Made by a program: the position numbers and the translations under genes
In this document: piece by piece, positions 26,342 through 36,916 of the stretch
Layout: the number at the start of each line of letters is the position of its first letter
Numbering within the stretch: position 1 is the stretch's first letter
Assembly (NCBI RefSeq): GCF_004339675.1
Contig: NZ_SLVM01000007.1
Span: 98,889 to 162,888 of the forward strand
Origin: Rhodovulum steppense
Lineage (GTDB): Bacteria > Pseudomonadota > Alphaproteobacteria > Rhodobacterales > Rhodobacteraceae
DNA length: 64,000 nt
Reading direction: 5' to 3'
Notes under the pieces: model-generated
What the model was told of the DNA's origin: nothing
The model's database searches: none
Seen by the model: only the letters and a program-made list of their open reading frames with translations

Positions 26342-28585
26342 ATGTTCCCTGCCCCCGCGCCGATCCGTTCCGTCCCGTTCCGACCCGCCCACCTCCGGCG
26401 CGTGGTGGCCTTGGCCCTGGCCCTGTTGCTCTGCCTGCTTCCGGCGCTGGCCATGGCGCAGGCGCCCCATCTGCCGCGCTATCTGGCCGAAACGGCCCCG
26501 GACAGCATCGTGGCGGGCGCCACGGGGTTCGGCGAGATGCGCACCGATATGCCGGTGGCGCCGATCCTCGGACCCGAGGGGCAGTTCGGCTGGGTTTTCG
26601 TCAACTCCGATTTCGTCGGCACCACCGGCTATTCCGGCAAGCCGATCCACATCATGGTCGCGGTTGACGACGATGCGCGGATCATCGGGCTGAACCTTGT
26701 CCAACACTGGGAACCGATCGTGCTGATCGGCATTCCCGAAATCCGCATCCGCACCCTGATGCAGGAGCATGTCGGGCTTGACCTTGCGGCCGCCGCAGCC
26801 GCAGGCGGGTCGTTCGAGATGCTCAACATCATTTCGGGCGTGACCGTCACCATCATGGTGATCGACGATTCCATCGTCCGCTCGGGTATTCGCGTGGCCC
26901 GCTCCCTGGGCCTCGGCGGGCTGGCGCCGCCCGGCGAACCGGTCGGCCCGCAGTTCGAGATCGACCCCGCCGCCGTGGCCGCCCCGGGCTGGATGACGCT
27001 GCTGGGCGACGGCACGCTGCGGCGGATGTCGCTGGATGTGGGGCAGGTGAACGACGCCTTCGCCGATCTCGATGATCCGCGCGCCGCTGCCCGGCCCCTC
27101 GCCGACCCGCCCGAGACCTCGTTCATCGACCTTTACGCCGCGCTGGTGAGCGTGCCCGCCATCGGCGAGCGGCTGCTCGGCCCGGCCGAGCACGCCAATC
27201 TGCGCCGCTGGCTGAACGAGGAAGAACACGCGATCCTGGTGGCCGGGCGGGGCACCTATTCCTTCAAGGGCTCAGGCTATGTCCGCGGTGGCCTGTTTGA
27301 CCGGATCGTGCTGGTGCAGGGCGACATGTCGATCCGCTTTCGCGACCGCGACCACCGCCGACTGGGCGAGATCGCCGCCAGCGGGTCGCCGCGCTTTGCC
27401 GAACTTGACCTGTTCCGCATCCCCGCCGATGCGGGCTTCGACCCGACCGAGCCCTGGCGGCTGCAACTTCTGGTGCAGCGCGACGTGGCGGCGCTGGAGC
27501 GGGCATTCACCACCTTCGACCTGGCCTATCAACTGCCCCTGCCCTATCTGCGCGAAATTCCTCGCGCCGTCGCGCCGATTCCCGACATGGTGCAGGACAC
27601 CGAGGCCGAACGCGCCGCGCAACTGGCGCTGATCGACCGCATCTGGCGCGACCGCGCCCGGGAGATCGCCGGACTGCTGATGATGCTGTCGGTGCTGACC
27701 GGGGCCTTCTTCTTCCAGATGGTCCTGACCCGGTCGGAACGGGCGGTCTACTGGTTCCGGATGGGGTTTCTCGGCTTCTCGCTTGTCTTCCTGGGCTGGT
27801 ACGCGGCGGCACAACTCAGCGTGGTGAACATCCTGTCGCTGGTGCAATCCATGCGCTCGGGATTCAGCTGGCAGGCCTTCATGCTGGACCCGCTGACCTT
27901 CATCCTGTGGTGGGCGGTGGCCGCGGCGCTGATCTTCTGGGGACGCGGGGCCTATTGCGGCTGGCTGTGCCCGTTCGGCGCGTTGCAGGAACTGACGAAC
28001 CAGATCGCGCGGGCACTGAAGGTTCCGCAAATCAGGATCCCCTGGACGCTGCACGAACGCCTTTGGCCGGCGAAATACATCATCTTTCTGGTGATGTTCG
28101 CGGCCAGCCTTGCCGCCGTGCCCTGGGCGAGCCAGCTCAACGAGGTCGAACCCTTCAAGACCGCGATCGTGCTGCGCTTCGACCGCGCCTGGCCCTTCGT
28201 GACCTTTGCGCTGGCGCTGCTGTTCATCGGGCTCTTCGTCGAACGCTTCTATTGCCGCTATCTCTGCCCGCTGGGCGCGGCGCTGGCGATCCCGGCCCGT
28301 ATCCGCATGTTCGACTGGCTCAAGCGCTATCCCGAATGTGGCAGGCCCTGCCAGACCTGTGCCAACGAATGCTTCGTCCAGGCGATCCACCCCACCGGCG
28401 AGATCAATCCCAACGAATGCCTGAACTGCATGCACTGCCAGGTTCTTTACCAGTCCAAATCGAAATGCCCCGTCGTGATCCGCCAGATCAAGCGGCGTGC
28501 CGCGGTCGGCGGCAAGCCCGCCGGGGCGCTGGACAGCTTCCACACCGATACCCTCGCAGACAGGAAGGAGAAAACCCATGTCTGA
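26342..28585 (+). CDS. nosR: NosR, membrane flavoprotein and Fe-S electron donor for N2O reductase
   Basis: A 747-aa inner-membrane protein required for nosZ expression and for electron supply to N2O reductase. After a signal helix ([19 protein letters not shown]) comes a periplasmic FMN-binding domain with a SGVTVT site near residue 167 for covalent flavin. Then come several membrane helices with [13 protein letters not shown] and [14 protein letters not shown], and a C-terminal ferredoxin-like domain ([26 protein letters not shown]). The start at 26342 gives the family length; a longer upstream frame overlaps nosC. It overlaps nosZ by 8 bases. Confidence 0.95.
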   Translation: MFPAPAPIRSVPFRPAHLRRVVALALALLLCLLPALAMAQAPHLPRYLAETAPDSIVAGATGFGEMRTDMPVAPILGPEGQFGWVFVNSDFVGTTGYSGKPIHIMVAVDDDARIIGLNLVQHWEPIVLIGIPEIRIRTLMQEHVGLDLAAAAAAGGSFEMLNIISGVTVTIMVIDDSIVRSGIRVARSLGLGGLAPPGEPVGPQFEIDPAAVAAPGWMTLLGDGTLRRMSLDVGQVNDAFADLDDPRAAARPLADPPETSFIDLYAALVSVPAIGERLLGPAEHANLRRWLNEEEHAILVAGRGTYSFKGSGYVRGGLFDRIVLVQGDMSIRFRDRDHRRLGEIAASGSPRFAELDLFRIPADAGFDPTEPWRLQLLVQRDVAALERAFTTFDLAYQLPLPYLREIPRAVAPIPDMVQDTEAERAAQLALIDRIWRDRAREIAGLLMMLSVLTGAFFFQMVLTRSERAVYWFRMGFLGFSLVFLGWYAAAQLSVVNILSLVQSMRSGFSWQAFMLDPLTFILWWAVAAALIFWGRGAYCGWLCPFGALQELTNQIARALKVPQIRIPWTLHERLWPAKYIIFLVMFAASLAAVPWASQLNEVEPFKTAIVLRFDRAWPFVTFALALLFIGLFVERFYCRYLCPLGAALAIPARIRMFDWLKRYPECGRPCQTCANECFVQAIHPTGEINPNECLNCMHCQVLYQSKSKCPVVIRQIKRRAAVGGKPAGALDSFHTDTLADRKEKTHV

Positions 28586-30497
28586 GCGAACGAAACCCGA
28601 CGGGATCAGCCGGCGCGGCCTTCTGGGCGCGACCGCCGGCGGCGCTGCCCTGGGCGTCACGGGCGCGCTTGGCGCCAGCCTCGCACCCTCGCGCGCTTCG
28701 GCCCAGACCTCGGCCGCGGCACAGGCCCATGTGGGGCCGGGCGAACTGGACGAATATTACGGCTTCTGGTCCTCGGGCCAGACCGGCGAACTGCGCATCC
28801 TCGGCGTGCCGTCCATGCGCGAACTGATGCGCATTCCCGTGTTCAACACCTGCTCGGCGACCGGCTGGGGCATCACCAACGAGTCGCTCGCCATCATGAA
28901 CGGGAACCTCACCGAAAAGACCCGGAAATACATGGAGGCGAACGGGTTGAAGGTGCTGCCCAACGGCGACCTGCACCACGTCCACATGTCCTTCACCGAA
29001 GGCAAGTATGACGGCCGGTTCCTGTTCATGAACGACAAGGCCAACAGCCGCATCGCCCGCGTCCGCTGCGACGTGATGAAATGCGACCGGATCGTCCAGA
29101 TCCCCAATGCCAAGGCGATCCACGGGCTGCGTCCGCAGAAATGGCCGCGCACCAACTATGTCTTCGCCAATGGCGAGGACGAGGCGCCGATGATCAATGA
29201 CGGCCAGATCCTGGACGAGCCCGACAAGTACGTGAACTTCTATACCGCCCTGAACGCGGACACGATGGAGGTGGCCTGGCAGGTGATGGTGTCGGGCAAT
29301 CTCGACAACACCGATGCCGATTACGAGGGCAAATGGGCCTTCTCGACCTCGTACAACTCGGAAATGGGCATGACCCTGCCCGACATGACCGCCGCGGACA
29401 TGGACCATGTGGTGGTCTTCAACATCGCCGAGATCGAACGCGGCATCGTCGAGGGCGACTTTGTCGAACTCAACGGCGTCAAGGTGATCGACGGGCGCAA
29501 GGGGGTGAACAAGAAATACACCCGCTACATCCCGATCCCCAACAACCCGCATGGCTGCAACATGGCACCGGACAAGATCCACCTGTGCATCGGCGGCAAG
29601 CTCTCGCCCACGGTCAGCGTGATCGACGTGCGCAGGCTGGATGCGTATTTCGAGGATGACAGTCTCGATCCACGCTATCCGGTCGTGGCCGAGCCGGAAC
29701 TGGGCCTCGGGCCGCTGCACACCGCCTTCGACGGCAAGGGCAACGCCTATACCACGCTCTTCCTCGACAGCCAGATCGTGTTCTGGAACATCGAGGGCGC
29801 CGTGCGCGCCCATGACGGTGAGAATGTCGATCCGATCATCTCCAAGACCGACGTGCATTACCAGCCCGGCCACAACTCGACCACCATGGGCGAGACCCTG
29901 GACGCGGACGGCAAGTTCTTCGTCTCGATGAACAAGTTCTCAAAGGATCGGTTCCTGAATGTCGGTCCGCTGAAGCCCGAGAACGAACAGCTTTTCGTCA
30001 TCGACGGCGACCGGCTGCATCTGGTGCACGACGGACCGACCTTCGCCGAACCGCACGACTCGATCCTCGTGCACCGTTCGGTGATGAACCCCGTCCATGT
30101 CTGGGACCGCAACGACCCATCATGGGCCGCGGCGCGCGCTCAGGCCGAGGCCGACGGTGTGGACCTGGACTGGGGCGAAGACGTGATCCGCGACGGCAAC
30201 AAGGTGCGCGTCTACATGCACTCGATGGCGCCGAGTTTCAGCCTTGAGAGCTTCACCGTGCAGGAGGGCGACGAGGTCACGGTCTATGTCACCAACCAGG
30301 ACGACATCGAGGATCTGACCCACGGCTTCTGCCTGGGCGATCATGGCATCGCGATGGAGATCAGCCCGCAACAGACCGCCTCTGTCACCTTCGTCGCGGC
30401 CAAGCCCGGGGTCTTCTGGTACTATTGCCAGTGGTTCTGCCACGCGCTGCACATGGAGATGCGCGGGCGGATGTTCGTCGAACCGCGGGACGCCTGA
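28578..30497 (+). CDS. nosZ: Nitrous oxide reductase NosZ, clade I
   Basis: A 639-aa periplasmic multicopper enzyme that reduces N2O to N2. The Tat signal is [16 protein letters not shown] (residues 11-26), the mark of clade I. The seven-bladed propeller contains the first CuZ ligands in DLHHVHMSF near residue 132, and the C-terminal cupredoxin domain has the CuA motif [12 protein letters not shown] near residue 617. Start ATG 28578 has AAGGAG ten bases upstream and overlaps the end of nosR. All catalytic motifs I can check are intact. Confidence 0.97.
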   Translation: MSERTKPDGISRRGLLGATAGGAALGVTGALGASLAPSRASAQTSAAAQAHVGPGELDEYYGFWSSGQTGELRILGVPSMRELMRIPVFNTCSATGWGITNESLAIMNGNLTEKTRKYMEANGLKVLPNGDLHHVHMSFTEGKYDGRFLFMNDKANSRIARVRCDVMKCDRIVQIPNAKAIHGLRPQKWPRTNYVFANGEDEAPMINDGQILDEPDKYVNFYTALNADTMEVAWQVMVSGNLDNTDADYEGKWAFSTSYNSEMGMTLPDMTAADMDHVVVFNIAEIERGIVEGDFVELNGVKVIDGRKGVNKKYTRYIPIPNNPHGCNMAPDKIHLCIGGKLSPTVSVIDVRRLDAYFEDDSLDPRYPVVAEPELGLGPLHTAFDGKGNAYTTLFLDSQIVFWNIEGAVRAHDGENVDPIISKTDVHYQPGHNSTTMGETLDADGKFFVSMNKFSKDRFLNVGPLKPENEQLFVIDGDRLHLVHDGPTFAEPHDSILVHRSVMNPVHVWDRNDPSWAAARAQAEADGVDLDWGEDVIRDGNKVRVYMHSMAPSFSLESFTVQEGDEVTVYVTNQDDIEDLTHGFCLGDHGIAMEISPQQTASVTFVAAKPGVFWYYCQWFCHALHMEMRGRMFVEPRDA

Positions 30498-30500
30498 GCC

Positions 30501-31844
30501 ATGCGCCGGCGCGTCCGCACTCTCGCGCTGGCGTTGCTCGCCGCTTTCCCTGTCGGGGAAGCGGCGGCCGAGCGGCTGGTGCCCGCCAAACCCGGGGCGC
30601 TTGCCGCCGCCCTCGCCGGTGTGTCCGCCGGCGAGGTGCTGATCCTCGCACCGGGCCTGCATGAGGGTCCGGTGCGACTTGATCGCCCCGTAACGCTGGA
30701 CGGGCGCGGGCAGGCCGTGCTGGATGCCGGTGGGCATGGCAGCGTGATCACCGTGACCGGCCCGGACGTGACGGTCCGCGGGTTGACCATCCGCGGCTCG
30801 GGCTCGTCGCACCAGGACATCGACGCAGGCGTAAAGCTCGACCGCAGCGCCACCGGCGCGCTGATCTCGGACAACCGCATTCTCGGCAACCTTGTCGGCG
30901 TCCATGTCTTTGGCGCCCGCGACAGCGAGGTGCGCGGCAACACCATCGAGGGCCGTCGCCACCACCGCATGAACGAGCGCGGCAATGGCGTCTATGTCTG
31001 GAACGCGCCCGGAACGGTGGTCGAGGGCAACGACATCCGCTGGGGGCGCGACGGCATCTTCGCCAACGCCTCGCGCGAGAATGTCTTTCGCGGCAACCTG
31101 TTCCGCGACCTGCGCTTTGCCGTGCACTACATGTACACCCACAGCAGCGAGGTCTCGGGAAATGTCTCGCTGGGCAATCACCTCGGCTTCGCGGTGATGT
31201 TCTCGAACCGCGTGACGGTCACCGACAACCTGTCGCTGATGGACCGCAGCCATGGCGTGATGCTGAACTTCGCGAACAATGCCGATGTGCGCGGCAATCT
31301 CGTGCGCGGCGGCACAACCGAGAAATGCACCTTCATCTACAACGCGCATCGCAACCTGATCGTTGGCAACCGCTTCGAGGGTTGCGAGATCGGCATCCAT
31401 TTCACCGCCGGCTCCGAGCGCAATGCGCTGACCGGCAACGCCTTCATCGGCAACCGGACGCAGGTGAAATATGTCGGCACCCGCGATATCGAATGGAGCG
31501 TGGGCGAGCGCGGCAATTACTGGTCCGACCACCCCGCCTTTGACCTGAACGGCGACGGCATCGCCGATGCGCGTTTCCGCCCCAACGACCTGATGGACCA
31601 TATCCTGTGGTCGCAGCCCGCCGCGGCGCTATTGATTGGCTCGCCTGCGGTGCAACTGGTGCGCTGGAGCCAGGCCGCCTTTCCCGCCATCCTGCCCGGC
31701 GGCGTGGTGGACAGCCATCCGCTGATGCGCCCGCCCGAAATCGCCGTTCCCCCCCACATCGCCGCGCTGGAGGCCGAGGCCCGGCCCGCATGGCTGCATG
31801 GAAGACTATCCGATGACGAGCCTGACGATCTCACATCTCACTAA
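30501..31844 (+). CDS. nosD: NosD, periplasmic beta-helix protein for CuZ assembly
   Basis: A 447-aa exported protein with a signal peptide (RTLALALLAAFPVGEAAA) and a right-handed beta-helix of carbohydrate-binding/NosD repeats (GNTIEG, GNDIRWG, GNLFRD, GNVSLG, GNRFEG). With NosF and NosY it is needed to supply sulfur and copper to the CuZ centre of NosZ. It starts 3 bases after the nosZ stop and its 3' end overlaps the start of nosF. Confidence 0.93.
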   Translation: MRRRVRTLALALLAAFPVGEAAAERLVPAKPGALAAALAGVSAGEVLILAPGLHEGPVRLDRPVTLDGRGQAVLDAGGHGSVITVTGPDVTVRGLTIRGSGSSHQDIDAGVKLDRSATGALISDNRILGNLVGVHVFGARDSEVRGNTIEGRRHHRMNERGNGVYVWNAPGTVVEGNDIRWGRDGIFANASRENVFRGNLFRDLRFAVHYMYTHSSEVSGNVSLGNHLGFAVMFSNRVTVTDNLSLMDRSHGVMLNFANNADVRGNLVRGGTTEKCTFIYNAHRNLIVGNRFEGCEIGIHFTAGSERNALTGNAFIGNRTQVKYVGTRDIEWSVGERGNYWSDHPAFDLNGDGIADARFRPNDLMDHILWSQPAAALLIGSPAVQLVRWSQAAFPAILPGGVVDSHPLMRPPEIAVPPHIAALEAEARPAWLHGRLSDDEPDDLTSH

Positions 31845-32706
31845 GCGCTTCGAGGGCGTCACGGCGCTGGACGATGTCGGCTTCGACGTCGCCCCGGGCG
31901 AGCGCGTGGCGCTGCTGGGCCATAACGGGGCGGGAAAGTCCACGCTTATGAAGATCGTGCTGGGGCTGATCCCCGCCAGTTCGGGCAGCGTTGCGCTGAT
32001 GGGTGCAGCCCCGGGCAGCCGGGCGGCGCGCAGTCTTGCCGCCTATCTGCCCGAGAACGTGGCGTTTCACCCTGCGCTCACGGGGCTGGAGCAGCTCGGT
32101 TTCTATCTGCGCATGCGCGGCGAGCCTGCGCGGGGCGCCATGCCGCTTCTGGAAAAGGTCGGGCTGGGCCATGCCGCCCGCCGCCGCATCGGCACCTATT
32201 CCAAGGGCATGCGCCAGCGCGTCGGGCTGGCGCAGGCGCTGATCGGACGGCCCCGGCTGATGGTGCTGGACGAGCCGACCAGCGGATTGGACCCGGTCTC
32301 GCGCCGCGAATTCTATGCCATCCTCGACGAGCTGGCGGGCGAGGGCGCGGCGATCCTGCTGTCCTCGCACGCCCTGACCGAGGTCGAGGCCCGGACCGAC
32401 CGCATCGTGATCCTGTCGCAGGGGCGGCTCAGGGCGAACGACACGCTGGCAAACCTGCGCCGCAAGGCCGCGCTGCCGATACGGTTGCAGGTGACCGCGC
32501 GGCCCGACACCGCCGACAGCGTGGCCGGCCAGCTTGCCGGCGCGCGGCGCAACGGGGTGATGGTGGACCTGATGTGCCGCCATCACGAGAAACTTGCCCG
32601 GCTGGGCCAGATCGCCGGGCTTCAGCCCCTCATCGAGGATGTCGAGGTGCTGCCGCCCAGCCTTGAAGACCTTTACAGCCATTACAGCCGGAGCGAAGGC
32701 CAATGA
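31813..32706 (+). CDS. nosF: NosF, ABC transporter ATP-binding subunit
   Basis: A 297-aa ATPase with intact motifs: Walker A GHNGAGKST near residue 38, signature YSKGMRQR and Walker B LMVLDEPTSGLD. It drives the NosFY transporter that, with NosD, matures NosZ. The ATG at 31813 is preferred because GGAAG lies 8 bases upstream; an ATG at 31798 would add five residues. Both starts lie inside the end of nosD, and the gene overlaps nosY by 4 bases. Confidence 0.93.
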   Translation: MTSLTISHLTKRFEGVTALDDVGFDVAPGERVALLGHNGAGKSTLMKIVLGLIPASSGSVALMGAAPGSRAARSLAAYLPENVAFHPALTGLEQLGFYLRMRGEPARGAMPLLEKVGLGHAARRRIGTYSKGMRQRVGLAQALIGRPRLMVLDEPTSGLDPVSRREFYAILDELAGEGAAILLSSHALTEVEARTDRIVILSQGRLRANDTLANLRRKAALPIRLQVTARPDTADSVAGQLAGARRNGVMVDLMCRHHEKLARLGQIAGLQPLIEDVEVLPPSLEDLYSHYSRSEGQ

Positions 32707-33524
32707 CCCGCATCCTTGCCGCCGCCGCCGCCGAGGCCCGCATCGCGCTGCGCAACCGCTGGGTCGCCATCGCCGTCGCCATGATGGCGCTGTTTTCCAT
32801 GGTGCTGTCGGCCACCGGCAGTGCCCCCACCGGCATTCTCGGCGCCGACCGTCTGTCGGTGACGGTGGCGAGCCTGACCAGCCTTGCCGTCTATCTCGTG
32901 CCCCTCGTCGCGCTTTTGATGGCCTTCGACGCGGTCGCGGGCGAGGTCGAACGCGGCACGCTGCCGCTGGTGCTGACATATCCCGTCTCGCGCGCCGAAC
33001 TGATCCTGGGCAAGTTCCTAGCCCATCTCGGGGTGCTCGCGCTGGCCGTGGCGGTGGGCTACGGCATTGCCGCCGCGGCTGCGATCTGGACCGATCCGCG
33101 GGCACAGGCGGGGTTGCCCGCGCTCTGGCGGCTGGGCTGGAGCTCGGTGCTGCTGGGCGCGACCTTCCTTGGCATCGGCTATGCGCTGTCGGCGCTGGCG
33201 CGGCGGCCCGGGGCGGCGGCGGGTCTGGCGATCGGGCTCTGGCTGGTGCTGATCGTGCTGTACGATCTGGGTCTGCTGGCCGCGGTGGTGACCGATGGCG
33301 GCGGCCGGTTCACCACGCAGGTCTTCCCGTGGCTGCTGCTGGCCAATCCGGCCGATGCCTTCCGCCTCTACAACCTCGCCGCGTCCGAGGCGACCGCCGC
33401 CGCCGCCGGTCTCGGCGGTGCTGCCAGCACCATCCCCACGACACTGGCGCTGGCCTCGGTCGCGCTCTGGCCGCTGTTCTCGCTTGTCCTTGCCACACTG
33501 GCCTTCCGGAGGGTCACGCCATGA
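32703..33524 (+). CDS. nosY: NosY, ABC-2 permease subunit
   Basis: A 273-aa membrane protein with about six hydrophobic segments (for example MALFSMVLSATGS, LAVYLVPLVALLMAFDAV, AGLAIGLWLVLIVLYDLGLLAAVV). It pairs with NosF. An ATGA overlap joins it to nosF at its start and to nosL at its end. Confidence 0.93.
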   Translation: MTRILAAAAAEARIALRNRWVAIAVAMMALFSMVLSATGSAPTGILGADRLSVTVASLTSLAVYLVPLVALLMAFDAVAGEVERGTLPLVLTYPVSRAELILGKFLAHLGVLALAVAVGYGIAAAAAIWTDPRAQAGLPALWRLGWSSVLLGATFLGIGYALSALARRPGAAAGLAIGLWLVLIVLYDLGLLAAVVTDGGGRFTTQVFPWLLLANPADAFRLYNLAASEATAAAAGLGGAASTIPTTLALASVALWPLFSLVLATLAFRRVTP

Positions 33525-34093
33525 GACCTTTTCTCGCCGCCCTTGTCCTTGTCCCGCTCGTCGCGTGCCGCGATGATCTGGCCGACCTGCCCGCCCCTGT
33601 CACCATGACCGCAGAGGCGGTTGGCCATTACTGCCAGATGGACCTGCTTGAACATCCCGGGCCCAAGGGACAGGTGCATCTGACCGGCCTGCCCCACCCG
33701 CTGTTCTTCAGCCAGGTGCGCGATTCCATCGCCTATCAGCGCATGCCCGAACAAAGCCACATGATCGCGGTCATCTACGTTTCGGACATGGGCGCGCCGG
33801 GCGCCAGTTGGGACGACCCGGGTGCGGCGAACTGGATCGCCGCCGAGACGGCCCATTTCGTCGTCGGCTCGGCCATCGCCGGGGGTATGGGCGCGCCCGA
33901 ACTGGTGCCCTTTTCCGACCCCGCCCGCGCTGCCGCCTTCGCCGCCAGGAATGGCGGGCAGGTGCTGCGGCTGGCCGACATCCCCGACGCCGCCGTGCTG
34001 ACCCCGGTCGAGATCGAGGGCGATATCGGCGCCGGGGACGATGGCGATTTCCTGAACCGGCTGCGCGCGCTTCAGGCCGAACAGGAGAGTTGA
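33521..34093 (+). CDS. nosL: NosL, copper-chaperone lipoprotein
   Basis: A 190-aa outer-compartment lipoprotein. The signal ends in LVPLVAC with the lipidated Cys at residue 16. It carries the NosL motif GHYCQMDLLEHPGPKGQ, where Cys and Met bind Cu(I), and a second-domain segment AHFVVGSAIAGGMGAPELVPF. It delivers copper to NosZ. The start at 33521 overlaps the nosY stop. Confidence 0.93.
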   Translation: MRPFLAALVLVPLVACRDDLADLPAPVTMTAEAVGHYCQMDLLEHPGPKGQVHLTGLPHPLFFSQVRDSIAYQRMPEQSHMIAVIYVSDMGAPGASWDDPGAANWIAAETAHFVVGSAIAGGMGAPELVPFSDPARAAAFAARNGGQVLRLADIPDAAVLTPVEIEGDIGAGDDGDFLNRLRALQAEQES

Positions 34094-34096
34094 ACC

Positions 34097-35011
34097 ATGC
34101 CCACCCGCCGCCGCCTGCTGACCATCGCTGCGGCTGCCGCCGCCTGTGCCGGGCTTCCCGCCGGTGCCGCACCGCTGACACGCTGGCAGGGTGTTGCGCT
34201 GGGGGCACCGGCCTCGATCCACCTTGCCCACCCGCAGGCCGACAGGCTGATCGCAAGGGCTCTGGCCGAGATCGCCCGGCTTGAGGCCATCTTCAGCATG
34301 CACAGGCCGGATTCGGCGCTTGCCCGGCTCAACCACACAGGGCGGCTGGACGCGCCGCCTTTCGAGCTTCTCGAATGCCTGTCGCTCTGCGCCGCCGTCC
34401 ATGCCGCCAGCGGCGGTGCTTTCGACCCCTCGGTGCAACCACTCTGGCGGCTGCATGCCGAAACCCACGCGACGAGCCGCGCCCCCAGCGCCGCCGAGAT
34501 CGCCGCCACCCTGCCACGCATCGGCTGGACCGGCGTGCAGGCCGAGGCACAGGCGATCACGCTTCTCCGGCCCGGCATGGCGCTGACGCTCAACGGCGTG
34601 GCGCAGGGGCTCATCGCCGACAAGGTGGCCGACCTGCTGGCGGCCGAGGGACTGACCGACATTCTGGTGAACACCGGCGAGTTCCGCGCGCTCGGCGGCC
34701 AGCCCGAGGGCGGCCCATGGCCGGTGCATCTGGACGACGCCGCAGCGACGCCCGTGCGCCTGCGCGACCGCGCGCTGGCCAGTTCCGGCCCCCTTGGCAC
34801 CACCTTCGACGCGGCAGGCCGCGCGGGCCACATCCTCGATCCGCGCACCGGCAGCCCTGCCCCGCCGCGCTGGCGGCTGGTCAGCGTCACCGCCCCCCGC
34901 GCGGGGCTCGCCGACGCGCTGTCCACCGCGGCCTGCCTGCTTGACGAAACCGGCATCGCCGCGATGATTGCCGATTTCCCCGAGGCGCGGCTTGTTGGTC
35001 TTGAGGTCTGA
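34097..35011 (+). CDS. nosX: NosX, ApbE-type FMN transferase
   Basis: A 304-aa exported ApbE-family flavin transferase. It attaches FMN to a Thr of NosR and so completes the electron route to NosZ. The N-terminus has a Tat-like signal (TRRRLLTIAAAAAACAGL). Family text includes MHRPDSALARLN, GAFDPSVQPLW, LNGVAQGLIADKVADLL (FAD site) and the C-terminal DALSTAACLLDE. It is last in the operon, 3 bases after nosL. Confidence 0.92.
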   Translation: MPTRRRLLTIAAAAAACAGLPAGAAPLTRWQGVALGAPASIHLAHPQADRLIARALAEIARLEAIFSMHRPDSALARLNHTGRLDAPPFELLECLSLCAAVHAASGGAFDPSVQPLWRLHAETHATSRAPSAAEIAATLPRIGWTGVQAEAQAITLLRPGMALTLNGVAQGLIADKVADLLAAEGLTDILVNTGEFRALGGQPEGGPWPVHLDDAAATPVRLRDRALASSGPLGTTFDAAGRAGHILDPRTGSPAPPRWRLVSVTAPRAGLADALSTAACLLDETGIAAMIADFPEARLVGLEV

Positions 35012-35358
35012 ACACCATCTTCCTCCGCACCCCACGAAACCCCTGCACCACGCCCCGGCGCCGGATCATGGAGCGAGGGCAGGCTCGGTGGTTGTCATGG
35101 GTGGCTTCAGGATCAACGGGTTCTTGTGTAATGACCGCAGAATAGAATTCTTTCGCGGATAACATGGGGGATTTTCGATCGCGGCATTTCCAGCCCTCCA
35201 GCCCGGCCACCGCGCACGGCGCATGTGACGCCGGAAAACGGCTCTGTTCTGGCCCAAAACGCAGGAACCGGCCTTCCGCGCGCCCCGCAAACGTCCTTGC
35301 ATACGATGACAAACGGTCGTTTACTGGTGACATCGTGAATTGAAAGGCGCCCCACCCC
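35012..35358. other. 347-base interval between nosX and the serine recombinase
   Basis: No gene seen. Near its right end an interrupted dyad (35304-35335: CGATG, AAACG-GT-CGTTT, CATCG) lies 24 bases before the recombinase start. Serine recombinases often act on or bind such sites next to their gene, so this is a candidate res/crossover site. No terminator with a clear T-run was found after nosX. Confidence 0.4.
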
Positions 35359-36243
35359 ATGCCCCTGATCGGCTATGCCCGCGTCTCGACCGAGGACCAG
35401 ACCCCCCTGCCCCAGACCCAGGCCCTGAAATCAGCGGGCTGCGCCGAGATCCACGAGGAACAGGCCTCGGGCGGCAACCGCGCCCGCCCCGTGCTGGCCC
35501 GCGTGCTGGAGAGGATCGGCAAGGGCGACACGCTGGTGGTCGTGCGCATCGATCGGCTGGCGCGGTCGCTGTCGCATCTGCTCGAGGTGATCGAGCGGCT
35601 GGAGGCCAAGGGCGCGCATTTCCGCTCGCTGCAAGACCCGATCGACACGGCCTCGCCGCAGGGCAAGTTCACGCTTCAGGTGCTGGGCGCCGCGGCCGAG
35701 TTCGAGCGCGCCCTGATCCGCGAGCGCACCGTGGCCGGGCTGGCCAGCGCCCGCGCCCAGGGCCGGATCGGCGGCAATCCCGGCCTGCGCGCCCGCGATC
35801 CGGCGGCGCTGCGCAAGGTGCGCCTCGCCCGGCTGGACGGCTACATGCAGCGTCTGGGCGAGACCGCGCAGGACTGGGTGCCGCATGTCCGCCGCCTGCG
35901 CCCCGACATGGCGTGGGAGGATGTGCTGCGCATCGTCAACGCCCCCCTGCCCCCGGACCGGCGCTGGACGCAAAGCCGCCTGCTGCGCGCGGTCAAGTCC
36001 TATGTCCGCGACGGCTACCTGCCCGACACGGTCCTGGGCCGCGCCGGACGCCGCGAAACCGACGAACGCCTGCCCGCCATCGTCGCCGCGATCAAGGGCG
36101 CCGACCCCGACATCACCCTGCAAGCCATCTGCGACCGGCTTGAGGCGATGCGCGAACGCACCCCCCGCGGCCGGACCCGCTGGCAGGTGTCATCGGTCAA
36201 GATGCTGCTGGATCGGGCAGAACGGTTGGGCTTGCTCGGCTGA
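35359..36243 (+). CDS. Serine recombinase (resolvase/invertase family)
   Basis: A 294-aa protein. The catalytic domain has YARVSTEDQ with the nucleophilic Ser at residue 10, EEQASGGNRARP and VVRIDRLARS with conserved Arg residues, and the E-helix QVLGAAAEFERALIRERT. The C-terminal part after residue 140 is about 100 residues longer than in Tn3/Hin-type enzymes and has no clear helix-turn-helix of the usual length. It probably resolves plasmid multimers or moves a neighbouring segment. No partner transposase is nearby. Confidence 0.85.
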   Translation: MPLIGYARVSTEDQTPLPQTQALKSAGCAEIHEEQASGGNRARPVLARVLERIGKGDTLVVVRIDRLARSLSHLLEVIERLEAKGAHFRSLQDPIDTASPQGKFTLQVLGAAAEFERALIRERTVAGLASARAQGRIGGNPGLRARDPAALRKVRLARLDGYMQRLGETAQDWVPHVRRLRPDMAWEDVLRIVNAPLPPDRRWTQSRLLRAVKSYVRDGYLPDTVLGRAGRRETDERLPAIVAAIKGADPDITLQAICDRLEAMRERTPRGRTRWQVSSVKMLLDRAERLGLLG

Positions 36244-36263
36244 GCAAGGAGGAAACAACCCGC

Positions 36264-36659
36264 TCATGCAAACGGGTTCACAATCCGCAACTGGTTTTCA
36301 ACGAGCAGGCCATCTTGCATGTCCTCGCTCCACAGCGTGGTGCAACCCGCAATCAATGCGCTTGCCACGATCATCGCGTCGTAGATCGAGAAGCCGTAGC
36401 GCTCCGCCAAGGCACGGCCTACGTCATGGGTGTGCAGCGTCAGGTCTTCGACGGGACATAATGCGCGCACGCCCTCGAGAAACGCCCCGGACTCCTCCCA
36501 ACTGAGCCCGGCTTTGCGCCGACAGTTGACCAGCATCTCGTTCAGGACCTGGACGCTGATCCGGGGCCCCTGCCCCAGAATGACCTCGGCTCGATCGGAC
36601 TTCGGGCCGTTGTCGAGCAGGTAGAGGACAATATTCGTGTCCGCGAACTCAGCGCTCAT
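36264..36659 (-). CDS. VapC-like PIN-domain toxin
   Basis: A 131-aa PIN ribonuclease. The first catalytic Asp lies in FADTNIVLYLLD (residues 5-16), a Glu in VQVLNEML, and the last acidic residues in GFSIYDAMIVASA and TLWSEDMQDG. It is complete, unlike the PIN gene at 19028-19596. Its start overlaps the antitoxin stop by 11 bases. Activity would be cleavage of tRNA or mRNA when the antitoxin is lost. Confidence 0.88.
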   Translation of the reverse strand: MSAEFADTNIVLYLLDNGPKSDRAEVILGQGPRISVQVLNEMLVNCRRKAGLSWEESGAFLEGVRALCPVEDLTLHTHDVGRALAERYGFSIYDAMIVASALIAGCTTLWSEDMQDGLLVENQLRIVNPFA

Positions 36660-36876
36660 GCGTGACGTCGCGGCTCAGGCGTTCCGAAGCAGGCAACTTG
36701 CCCCGGAAGCGGCGCAGGCCGGTCAGCACCTCGTCCGCGCGCGCGAGGCGCCGTACTCTCACCTTCCCGTCGTCCTTGATCAGGTCGATCTGATCGCCTT
36801 CTTTGAGGTCAAGCTCACGGACAAGTTCCGCGGGCAAGCGGACGGCTAGCGAGTTGCCCCATTTTGCGACCTGCAT
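36649..36876 (-). CDS. AbrB/MazE-type antitoxin of the VapC toxin
   Basis: A 75-aa protein opening MQVAKWGNSLAVRLPAELV, the swapped-hairpin AbrB/MazE DNA-binding fold. The C-terminal part (LTGLRRFRGKLPASERL) would wrap the toxin. ATG 36876 is chosen because a perfect AGGAGGT lies just upstream; the frame extends to 36975 without support. An operator-like palindrome lies a few bases further upstream. Confidence 0.88.
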   Translation of the reverse strand: MQVAKWGNSLAVRLPAELVRELDLKEGDQIDLIKDDGKVRVRRLARADEVLTGLRRFRGKLPASERLSRDVTHER

Positions 36877-36892
36877 CGTGACCTCCTGTAAG

Positions 36893-36916
36893 GATATACT
36901 TTCGTGAACGTATATC
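36893..36916. promoter_or_regulatory. Palindromic operator of the VapBC-type operon
   Basis: GATATAC and GTATATC form perfect 7-bp arms around a 10-base centre (TTTCGTGAAC), 17 bases upstream of the antitoxin ATG. AbrB-type antitoxins repress their own operon by binding such sites. Confidence 0.65.

Noticed and set aside
28488..29873. A 461-codon minus-strand frame inside nosZ
   Set aside because: Opposite to a well-conserved enzyme; composition is that of a GC-rich shadow.
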